Shown here one piece after another: positions 43,579 through 50,093 of a stretch of 50,093 bases of DNA. The notes beneath the pieces are model-generated. The model was given only the letters and a program-made list of their open reading frames with translations. It ran no database searches and was not told where the DNA came from. Numbering within the stretch: the stretch's first letter is position 1; every line of letters begins with the position of its first letter. Source of the stretch: Pallidibacillus pasinlerensis (GTDB lineage Bacteria; Bacillota; Bacilli; Bacillales; Caldibacillaceae); NCBI RefSeq assembly GCF_009996845.1, contig NZ_JAACYS010000016.1, forward strand, positions 1-50,093, written 5' to 3'. A program made the translations under genes and the position numbers.

Positions 43579-43931
43579 ATGAATTTAGGTGAGGATATTG
43601 TCAATTTTTTACAAATATTACTTCATGTCATCGTACCTGTTTTTCTACTAATTATTATTGGTGCTTTTCTTCATCGGAAATTTCAGCTTGATCTACATAC
43701 ATTATCAAAATTAAATATGTATTTACTCATGCCTGCAGTCAGTTTTGTTAGTGTGTATCAAAATAAAATCCCGGTGGAAACATTCGTATATATTCTTATT
43801 TTTTAGTTCTGCAAAGTAGTATTTTAATGATTTTAAGCGCAGGAATTGCCAAGGTTGCAAAGTTTGATAATAGTCTTACAGCAGCATTTTACAGCCGTTA
43901 TCTATTTATCTATGATATTATTTTAAATTGA
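43579..43931 (+). pseudogene. AEC-family transporter N-terminal fragment
   Basis: Frame 1 (to 43806) reads ILLHVIVPVFLLIIIGAFLH and LSKLNMYLLMPAVSFVSVYQ, the first helices of auxin-efflux-carrier-type (YwkB/MleP-like) permeases. After a T-run the homology shifts frame: LVLQSSILMILSAGIAKVAK-FDNSLTAAFYS. It ends at 43931; the remaining ~200 residues are missing. Frameshifted and truncated. Confidence 0.75.
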
Positions 43932-44056
43932 TAGATTAAATGTTTTTCATTTTAATAGACAATTAGACAATGTACTTCATAACATCAAATAGGCATTTGT
44001 CGTTCGTTTGTTCATCGTGTTAAGATTAATGCAATATGCTTTGAGGGGACAAGAAA

Positions 44057-44734
44057 ATGAAAGTACCAATTATATATGAAGATAATCACTTACTAATTAT
44101 TGAAAAACCAATTAATGTACCCGTTCAAGAAGATAGTAGCGGTGATCCCGATTTATTATCCATATTAAAAGACGATATTAAAGTTCGATATCAGAAACCG
44201 GGTAATGTTTATTTAGGACTTGTGCACCGGCTAGATCGCCCCGTGGGTGGTGTAATGGTGTTTGCAAAAACGTCAAAAGCTGCTTCTCGGTTATCCGATA
44301 TGCTACGTAGAAATGTTATAGAGCGAAAGTATTTAGCGGTTGTTCATGGAAAGCCGGATAAAGATAAAGGTCAATTAGTACATTATCTATATAAGGATAA
44401 ACAGAAAAATAAAGTATCTGTTGTTTCACGTGAAAATGCAAATGGTAAAAAAGCAGTGCTTAATTATGAAGTTTTAGATTCGAAAAATGGTTTAAGTCTT
44501 TTATCAGTTTACTTACAGACGGGGCGCCCACATCAAATTCGTGTGCAACTATCAACCATTGGGCACCCCATTTACGGTGATCAAAAATATGGTGAACATT
44601 TAACGAAACCGGGTAAACAAATAGCCTTATGGTCGTATTCACTTGAACTTGAACACCCAGTACGTAAAGAGCCAATGCATACAATTTGCTTACCACCTAA
44701 ATACGAACCTTGGGATATGTGGGATATTAAATAA
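44057..44734 (+). CDS. RluA-family pseudouridine synthase
   Basis: Isomerises uridine to pseudouridine in rRNA or tRNA. Catalytic Asp is in HRLDRP (about residue 60), with the RluA-type LQTGRPHQIRVQL motif at about 156. It is 225 residues and lacks an N-terminal S4 domain, as in the RluA/TruC-like branch. Target base cannot be assigned. ATG at 44057 follows GAGGGGAC. A parS-like sequence lies within the gene. Confidence 0.93.
   Translation: MKVPIIYEDNHLLIIEKPINVPVQEDSSGDPDLLSILKDDIKVRYQKPGNVYLGLVHRLDRPVGGVMVFAKTSKAASRLSDMLRRNVIERKYLAVVHGKPDKDKGQLVHYLYKDKQKNKVSVVSRENANGKKAVLNYEVLDSKNGLSLLSVYLQTGRPHQIRVQLSTIGHPIYGDQKYGEHLTKPGKQIALWSYSLELEHPVRKEPMHTICLPPKYEPWDMWDIK
44422..44437. promoter_or_regulatory. 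Degenerate parS-like sequence in the pseudouridine synthase gene
   Basis: TGTTTCACGTGAAAAT matches parS at 14 of 16 positions, with both mismatches at the right end. Read as VSREN. Confidence 0.5.
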
Positions 44735-44780
44735 TAATGTTATTACCAATATTTTCATAAATTGAATAGCTCTGGAATAC

Positions 44781-44808
44781 CAGTCACCAATTTTTGGTGG
44801 CTTTTTTT
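44781..44808 (+). terminator. Terminator after the pseudouridine synthase gene
   Basis: GTCACCA pairs with TGGTGGC around ATTTT (one G-U), followed by seven T. Confidence 0.82.
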
Positions 44809-44954
44809 GCCTTTCTCAAATATAAAATTGTAAATTCAAATAAACCATTAACGGATATCGGACATAATGTTTTCACGATTTTTGGAAAAGATATTATTAA
44901 CCAATCCCCTGACTACTGATTCACGGGTTTGTTAAGAAGACATCCTTTTTATTT

Positions 44955-46145
44955 TTACTTCGTATAATTATCAAAATACCCTTGAATATAAACGATTGGT
45001 GTTCCTTTATCTCCACTGCCGGAAGTTAAGTCAGATAAGGAACCAATTAAATCGGTTAAACGACGTGGTGTTGTTCCTTGTGATTCCATAGAACCAACTA
45101 AATCATCATCTTTATTTTGAATATATTCAGCGATCGCCTTTTGTAATTCTTCCCCTTCTAAATGGGCGAAGTTATTATCCGCTAAGTATTTAAGTTTAAT
45201 TTCATTTGGTGTACCTTCAAGGCCTGGAGTATAGGCTGGAGATACGACAGGATCAGCTAACTCCCAGATTTTACCTGAAGGATCTTTAAAGGCACCGTCA
45301 CCATAAACCATAACTTCGATTGTTTTACCTGTTGCTGCTTTTAGTTTTGCTTGAATTCCTTCGACAATCGGTTGACAGTTATTCGGGAATAGTTTGATTG
45401 TATCTTCTGTCGCTTTGTTTGACCCTAGAAGACCGTAAGCTTCGTTATATCCACTACCATTAATCGGTTTGTTTAAAATATCATCAAGTCCATAAACGGT
45501 TTCTGCCCCATTATTTTTAAGAATACGTTTTGTTCGATGACGAGAGTGAATATCACAAGCTAAAACATGTTTTGTGTATTGTAAAATTGTAGCGGCGTTA
45601 TTCGAGAAAATAATCTCACATGTTGCCCCTTCACCTTCCACAATACTACGATAATATTCAATATAGTCGACACCAGTAAATGGGTGTTTTTGATAACCAA
45701 AATGTTCACGGAATTCTTTTTCCGTTAAAACATCTGTCCAAGGGTTAATCCCCTTTTCATCAAGTTGATCAATACTCACTAAATGGTTACCCACCTCATC
45801 TGATGGATAACTTAACATTAAAACTACCTTTTTTGCGCCTCTTGCAATTCCTTTTAAGTTTAAAGCGAAGCGGTTACGACTAAGAATCGGGAAAATAACA
45901 CCGATTGTTTCGTCTCCATACTTTTCTTTTATATCTGTTGCAATATCATCAACTGAAGCATAGTTACCTTGTGCACGGGCTACAATGGACTCAGTGATGG
46001 TCACGATATCCCGATTTTCGATTGAATAACCTTCAATTTTAGCTGCATTTAAAACAATATCAACAACAACTTGTTCAATATCATCGCCTTGGTTAATAAT
46101 TGGTGCACGTAAACCGCGTACTACAGTTCCAACTGCTCTTTCCAA
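44955..46145 (-). CDS. CofE-like F420-0:gamma-glutamyl ligase family protein
   Basis: PF01996-type protein, in F420-producing organisms adding glutamates to coenzyme F420-0. It starts MERAVGTVVRGLRAPIINQG and has the family segments DIVTITESIVARAQGNY, SRNRFALNLKGIARGAKKV and VMVYGDGAFKDPSGKIWELA. At 396 residues it is longer than archaeal CofE (about 250), resembling the firmicute subgroup of unknown function. No F420 biosynthesis genes are in the window, so the true substrate is open. ATG at 46145, with AAGGAGCG upstream on the minus strand. Divergent from the LysR gene. Confidence 0.82.
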   Translation of the reverse strand: MERAVGTVVRGLRAPIINQGDDIEQVVVDIVLNAAKIEGYSIENRDIVTITESIVARAQGNYASVDDIATDIKEKYGDETIGVIFPILSRNRFALNLKGIARGAKKVVLMLSYPSDEVGNHLVSIDQLDEKGINPWTDVLTEKEFREHFGYQKHPFTGVDYIEYYRSIVEGEGATCEIIFSNNAATILQYTKHVLACDIHSRHRTKRILKNNGAETVYGLDDILNKPINGSGYNEAYGLLGSNKATEDTIKLFPNNCQPIVEGIQAKLKAATGKTIEVMVYGDGAFKDPSGKIWELADPVVSPAYTPGLEGTPNEIKLKYLADNNFAHLEGEELQKAIAEYIQNKDDDLVGSMESQGTTPRRLTDLIGSLSDLTSGSGDKGTPIVYIQGYFDNYTK

Positions 46146-46317
46146 ATGAATCGCTCCTTGAAATTTTTTATGTCATTTATAATGAGAGTAATTTATTAAA
46201 GTAAAAAAATAAATTCCTTCTTATATTATGTATTGTTTTCTCACATTACTTACTATACTTTTAAAAGGGATATTAGTAAAATTAATATTAATAATATCTG
46301 TTATAAGGGTGGATTAT

Positions 46318-47223
46318 ATGATAGGGAAACTAGATTTATATCGCATTTTTAACACGGTTAGTCGGAGTAACAGTTTTTCTGAAGCGGCAAGGGAATTATA
46401 TATGACCCAATCAGCTGTTAGTCAGGCGATTTCAAAATTAGAAAACGAACTTGATGTTCAACTTTTTCACCGAACACCTAAAGGGATTGAGCTAACAAAT
46501 GAAGGAAAATTGTTACAAGAACACGTGACATCAGCTTTAGCGATTATTGGTGTCGCCGAGGATAAGTTGTTAGAATTTAAACGGTTAAAAACTGGAGAGT
46601 TGCGTATTGCTGTTGGGGATACAATCTCCCGGTATTATTTATTACCATATCTTGAAGAGTTTCATTTTAAATATCCGGGGATTAAATTAACGATTATCAA
46701 TGGGACAACATCGGAAATTCGTTCATTAATTAAAGCCGGTCAAGCCGATTTAGGGATTTGTAATTTACCAATTGAAGATGAACAGCTTGAGATTTTACCT
46801 TGTAAAGAAATCCAAGACATCTTTGTTTGTGGAGAAAAGTATAAACGATTAGCGAGAAAGCCAATTCGTTTTGAAGATCTTTTGAAATTACCGTTAATCT
46901 TTTTAGAGAAAAAGTCGAATTCACGTATATATGTGGAAGAATTTTTTAAAAAGCAAGGTTTGCAACTGTCCCCGTCCTTTGAGCTTGGCTCCTATGATTT
47001 ACTGATTGAATTTGCGAAAATTAACTTAGGTATAGCTTGTGTGATTAAAGAGTTTTCCAAAGATTATTTAGATAAAGGTGAGATTTATGAGTTGCAACTT
47101 GAACAAGACATCCCAAAACGAAGTATCGGAATTTGTTATTTAAAAAGTGTTCCATTATCCCATGCAGCTGAACAATTTGTTCAAAGACTTAATCAATTTA
47201 ATGAATATCGTATAGAGTATTAG
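46318..47223 (+). CDS. LysR-family transcriptional regulator
   Basis: N-terminal winged HTH (FNTVSRSNSFSEAARELYMT, QSAVSQAISKLENELDVQLF) and C-terminal periplasmic-binding-like effector domain (about 90-295, starting LRIAVGDTISRYYLLPYLEEF). Chosen ATG 46318 gives 301 residues, normal for the family, with AAGGGTGG upstream; the longer frame from 46228 adds hydrophobic residues foreign to LysR proteins. It is divergent from the CofE-like gene across 172 nt, so it may regulate that gene. Resembles CysL/CysB-type effectors only in general. Confidence 0.92.
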   Translation: MIGKLDLYRIFNTVSRSNSFSEAARELYMTQSAVSQAISKLENELDVQLFHRTPKGIELTNEGKLLQEHVTSALAIIGVAEDKLLEFKRLKTGELRIAVGDTISRYYLLPYLEEFHFKYPGIKLTIINGTTSEIRSLIKAGQADLGICNLPIEDEQLEILPCKEIQDIFVCGEKYKRLARKPIRFEDLLKLPLIFLEKKSNSRIYVEEFFKKQGLQLSPSFELGSYDLLIEFAKINLGIACVIKEFSKDYLDKGEIYELQLEQDIPKRSIGICYLKSVPLSHAAEQFVQRLNQFNEYRIEY

Positions 47224-47715
47224 TTTGGCTAAGTTTTTATGTGACTCGTTCGCTGTGAAAATATTTTATTATTATAATAACCCTATTTCCACAGTTTCAT
47301 TTTCGAGAATATGTGAATGTTAATTTTAATGAATGAGACTTTATGAAGTGGAATAAAAATGCTAATGAAGAAGTTGGAAGATGAATGGAACGATTTGCGA
47401 GAGTATAAATGAGATAAAAGTATAGATTTTCTATTTTACATACTAATTTTTATTGAATGTGCCTCTTTTTACACAAAAACTTCATAAAACTTTCAAAAGG
47501 ATGAAAATTATTTTATAATAATAGTAAAAAGTAATTTGATATATAAATATTTTAATACTTTTACATCAATGTTACACTGTAGTTGTTAGTAATCTTTTGT
47601 AAAATACTGCACGATTTAGCAAGACATAGGTACAATGACAAAAGCCAGTTGTTTAATGAATCTTATTTCTAGCATTCTTTTAATTTTTAAATGCTAGTTT
47701 GATTTTACGGCTTTG
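47224..47715. other. Long leader region upstream of mqo
   Basis: About 490 nt of AT-rich DNA without a credible gene. A few short open frames are seen but lack ribosome sites. It should contain the mqo promoter; I could not place it. AGCATTC/CTAG-type small hairpins near 47670-47700 are weak. Confidence 0.35.
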
Positions 47716-47729
47716 TTATAGCGCTTACA
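47716..47729 (+). promoter_or_regulatory. Possible cre site (CcpA)
   Basis: TTATAGCGCTTACA matches cre consensus TGWNANCGNTNWCA except at position 2. It lies 36 nt before mqo, a suitable place for carbon catabolite repression. Confidence 0.5.
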
Positions 47730-47765
47730 TCTTTTAAAATCTTAGGGGATAAGGGGAAAGATAAA

Positions 47766-49307
47766 ATGAGTGACACACAATCGAAGTCAGATGTAATTTT
47801 GATTGGCGCCGGTATCATGAGTGCAACATTGGGGACATTTTTAAAAGAATTGGCACCGGAGTGGAGTATTAAAGTTTTTGAAAAACTAGATAAACCTGCT
47901 GAAGAAAGCTCTAACGCGTGGAACAATGCGGGTACAGGACATGCTGCACTATGTGAATTGAACTATACACCGGAAAAGCCAGATGGTTCAGTTGATATTA
48001 CAAAGGCAATCAATATCAACCAACAATTTGAAATTTCCAAGCAATTTTGGTCATACTTAGTAAATAAAGAATTAATTCAAAATCCACAAGATTTTATTCG
48101 TCCATTGCCACATATGAGTTTAGTGCATGGCGAAAAAAATGTGCAATTTTTAAAGAAACGTTACGAACTTTTATCGAAAAATCCATTATTCGAAGGAATG
48201 GAATTTTCCGATGATCCACAAAAAATTAAAGAATGGGTTCCACTAATTATGGAAGGCCGTACGGATAACGAACCAATCGCGGCTACGAAAATTGACACAG
48301 GTACCGACGTAAACTTCGGTGCTTTAACAGAAATGTTACTTGGGCACTTACAACGTCAAAATGTTGAAGTACATTACAGTCATCAAGTGCAAGATGTAAA
48401 ACGTTTAAGTAATGGCTATTGGGAATTAAAAGTGAAAAACCTTACAAGTGGTGAGGTTGCTCGTCACCAAGCGAAATTCGTATTTATTGGTGCTGGTGGG
48501 GCAAGCATTCATTTATTACAAAAGTCAGGAATTCCAGAAGGTAAAGGTATTGGCGGATTCCCAGTTAGTGGTTTGTTCTTAGTTTGTAAAAATCAAGAAG
48601 TTGTTGAACAACATTTTGCCAAAGTGTACGGAAAAGCTAAAGTTGGTGCACCACCAATGTCTGTCCCTCACTTAGATACACGTTATATTGATGGTAAAAG
48701 AGCGTTGTTATTCGGACCGTTTGCCGGATTCTCACCAAGATTTTTGAAAACAGGTTCATTATGGGACTTATTCGCATCGGTGAAACCACACAACTTCTTA
48801 ACTTTATTAGCTTCTGCTGGAAAGAACTTTTCCTTAGTAAAATACTTGATTCAACAATTAATGTTAACGAAAGAAAAACGAATCGAGGAATTGCGTGAAT
48901 TTATCCCGAAAGCAAAATCTGAGGATTGGGATATTGTCATTGCTGGTCAACGTGTACAAATTATTAAAGATACAGAAGCTGGTGGAAAAGGAACGTTACA
49001 ATTTGGTACAGAAGTAATTAGCGCATCTGATGGTTCAATTGCAGCTCTGTTAGGTGCTTCTCCAGGTGCATCAACAGCTGTTCATATTATGCTTCAAGTC
49101 ATTGAAAAATGTTTCCCACAATATTTAAACGAATGGGAACCAAAAATTAAAGAAATGGTCCCATCTTATGGCGCATCTTTAGTAGATAATTTAGATCTTT
49201 TAGAAGAAGTTCAAAAGTTATCAAATGAAGCACTTCGCTTAACTGAGTTTGAAGTGGACAAAGTGAAAGTTGCTGACCAAGGCGATAAACAGCCGGCTTT
49301 TAATTAA
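47766..49307 (+). CDS. mqo: Malate:quinone oxidoreductase
   Basis: FAD-dependent peripheral membrane enzyme that oxidises malate to oxaloacetate and reduces quinone. N-terminal FAD-binding Rossmann motif [10 protein letters not shown] (about 14-23), the family segments [19 protein letters not shown] and [14 protein letters not shown], and the C-terminal [10 protein letters not shown]. It is 513 residues, typical (about 500). ATG at 47766 follows AAGGGGAAAG. A possible cre site upstream suggests glucose repression. Monocistronic with a terminator. Confidence 0.96.
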   Translation: MSDTQSKSDVILIGAGIMSATLGTFLKELAPEWSIKVFEKLDKPAEESSNAWNNAGTGHAALCELNYTPEKPDGSVDITKAININQQFEISKQFWSYLVNKELIQNPQDFIRPLPHMSLVHGEKNVQFLKKRYELLSKNPLFEGMEFSDDPQKIKEWVPLIMEGRTDNEPIAATKIDTGTDVNFGALTEMLLGHLQRQNVEVHYSHQVQDVKRLSNGYWELKVKNLTSGEVARHQAKFVFIGAGGASIHLLQKSGIPEGKGIGGFPVSGLFLVCKNQEVVEQHFAKVYGKAKVGAPPMSVPHLDTRYIDGKRALLFGPFAGFSPRFLKTGSLWDLFASVKPHNFLTLLASAGKNFSLVKYLIQQLMLTKEKRIEELREFIPKAKSEDWDIVIAGQRVQIIKDTEAGGKGTLQFGTEVISASDGSIAALLGASPGASTAVHIMLQVIEKCFPQYLNEWEPKIKEMVPSYGASLVDNLDLLEEVQKLSNEALRLTEFEVDKVKVADQGDKQPAFN

Positions 49308-49329
49308 TAGATATATAATTTGGGATTGT

Positions 49330-49368
49330 TGAGCTGCCTGGGACGTTGTATTCAGGTGGCTCTTTTTT
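49330..49368 (+). terminator. Terminator after mqo
   Basis: GAGC-T-GCCTG pairs with CAGG-TG-GCTC with a small internal mismatch, followed by TTTTTT. Confidence 0.8.
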
Positions 49369-49407
49369 GAGTTTTGTAGTTTGTGAGGTTTAATTTCATG
49401 AAAATAG

Positions 49408-49436
49408 GGCTAGCTTATGGGCTAGCCTTTTGTTTG
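49408..49436. terminator. Terminator between mqo and ytoQ
   Basis: GGGCTAGC pairs with GCTAGCC(C) around TTATG, followed by TTTTGTTT on the plus strand. It sits just past the ytoQ stop, so it may serve either strand. Confidence 0.65.
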
Positions 49437-49446
49437 GAATTGCGGT

Positions 49447-49887
49447 TTATTCAAAAATATAGCTAATGACATCAAGTGCTTGATCAATTGTTTCTACTGT
49501 AACGTTAGCTTTGTTGGAAAGTTCTTTTAACGGATGGATTAAAGATTCAGGTCGAATAATAATTGTTGGTTTATTTAAAGCGATTGCTGTACTTGCATCC
49601 ATTGCTGTATTCCACTGCTTATATTTTTCACCGAACAATGCGATCACTAAATCTGCTTTATTCATTAATACTTGTGTTCTTAAGTTGTTAATATCAGAAG
49701 CTGCTTCGTCTTTGTAAAGTTTCCCTGGCTGTTCCCCTAATATTTCATTACCGATATTATCTGAGCGATCATGGTCTGTTTGTGGACCAACGAAAGTCAG
49801 TGGTAAATTTCGCTCTTGAGCTTTTTTCTTTACTTCCTCACGCCAATCATCATGAATCTGTCCAGCTAAATAAACAACTAACTTCAT
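49447..49887 (-). CDS. ytoQ: YtoQ-family protein
   Basis: 146-residue protein of the YtoQ family (nucleoside 2-deoxyribosyltransferase-like fold). It begins MKLVVYLAGQIHDDWREEV, followed by FVGPQTDHDRSDNIG, ADLVIALFGEKYKQWNTAMD and the nucleotide-binding-like AIALNKPTIIIRP. Function is unknown. ATG at 49887 with GGAGGGG upstream on the minus strand. Confidence 0.9.
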   Translation of the reverse strand: MKLVVYLAGQIHDDWREEVKKKAQERNLPLTFVGPQTDHDRSDNIGNEILGEQPGKLYKDEAASDINNLRTQVLMNKADLVIALFGEKYKQWNTAMDASTAIALNKPTIIIRPESLIHPLKELSNKANVTVETIDQALDVISYIFE

Positions 49888-50025
49888 AAATCCCCCTCCA
49901 TTATTATGTATTCTAAGTTAATCATATTAAACTTTGATGATGATAGCAAAGGAAGGAGTTTCGGGTGGGTGATATACACATATTACTTAATGGTGTAGGA
50001 TAATAATTAAAAGAAATAAGCTTGA

Positions 50026-50056
50026 AATGTCTTTCATTACGGTAATGAAGGACATT
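50026..50056. repeat. Perfect-type hairpin at the window edge
   Basis: AATGTCTTTCATTAC pairs with GTAATGAAGGACATT over a single base, 15 bp with one G-U. A further GTCCTTCAT lies at 50080-50088. This looks like the start of a repeat that continues beyond the window. Confidence 0.6.
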
Positions 50057-50093
50057 ATCTCAAAAAAAGCTTACTAAGTGTCCTTCATGGGGG

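Noticed and set aside
43579-43806. A complete 75-residue small membrane protein
   Set aside because: Sequence matches the start of an AEC permease and the homology continues in another frame, so it is a fragment, not a small gene.
1-50093. CRISPR arrays, tRNA or rRNA genes, intact insertion sequences
   Set aside because: I looked for regularly spaced repeats, cloverleaf-type sequences and transposase motifs and found none.

Overview
The window is AT-rich DNA from an endospore-type Bacillota, order Bacillales. It carries the origin-proximal core block rpsF-ssb-rpsR, yybS-gdpP-rplI, dnaB, walRKHIJ-htrA and rlmH in the usual Bacillales order, AGGAGG-like ribosome sites with frequent TTG starts, and Spo0J/ParB-type parS sites. 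Gene content fits Bacillaceae/Planococcaceae; I cannot fix the genus by eye. purA, which lies between the helicase and walR in B. subtilis, is absent.

Layout. 1-6.7 kb: ribosomal proteins S6, S18 and L9, SSB, c-di-AMP phosphodiesterase and replicative helicase. 6.7-14.4 kb: a 630-nt non-coding stretch with a candidate structured RNA, then the WalRK cell-wall regulon and an HtrA protease. 14.5-14.9 kb: a decayed CxxH/CxxC gene overlapping a cluster of DnaA boxes. 14.9-21.2 kb: rRNA methyltransferase, UMF1-type transporter, amino-acid permease, a flavodoxin-fold oxidoreductase with a small partner, and rlmH.

21.2-31.1 kb is a genomic island inserted at the 3' end of rlmH, the site used by staphylococcal SCC elements. 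It is bounded by 19-bp direct repeats (17/19 identical) that both encode the RlmH C-terminus, and by 11-bp inverted repeats. It holds a broken large serine recombinase, an HTH regulator, a complete type I restriction-modification set (hsdM-hsdS-hsdR), and a coupled two-gene unit of a cytosolic trypsin-like protease plus a small protein with a hydrophobic C-terminus. That pair is the best candidate here for an undescribed defence module. Just outside the right repeat lie remnants of a SAVED-domain protein (CBASS-type) and of a LysR regulator.

32.3-36.2 kb: a TPP riboswitch controls tenA-ykoE-ykoD-ykoC (thiamine precursor salvage and uptake). 36.6-40 kb: a TetR/YhgE pair. 40-44 kb: a frameshifted phnA, a deaminase, a radical SAM protein, a haem-copper-oxidase-like membrane protein, and three consecutive gene remnants (SDR, a possible TetR, AEC transporter). 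44-50 kb: a RluA-type pseudouridine synthase, a CofE-like ligase with a divergent LysR regulator, malate:quinone oxidoreductase with a possible cre site, and YtoQ. Two MITE-like repeats with the same termini lie at 12.0 and 36.3 kb. I saw no tRNA, rRNA, CRISPR array or intact insertion sequence.
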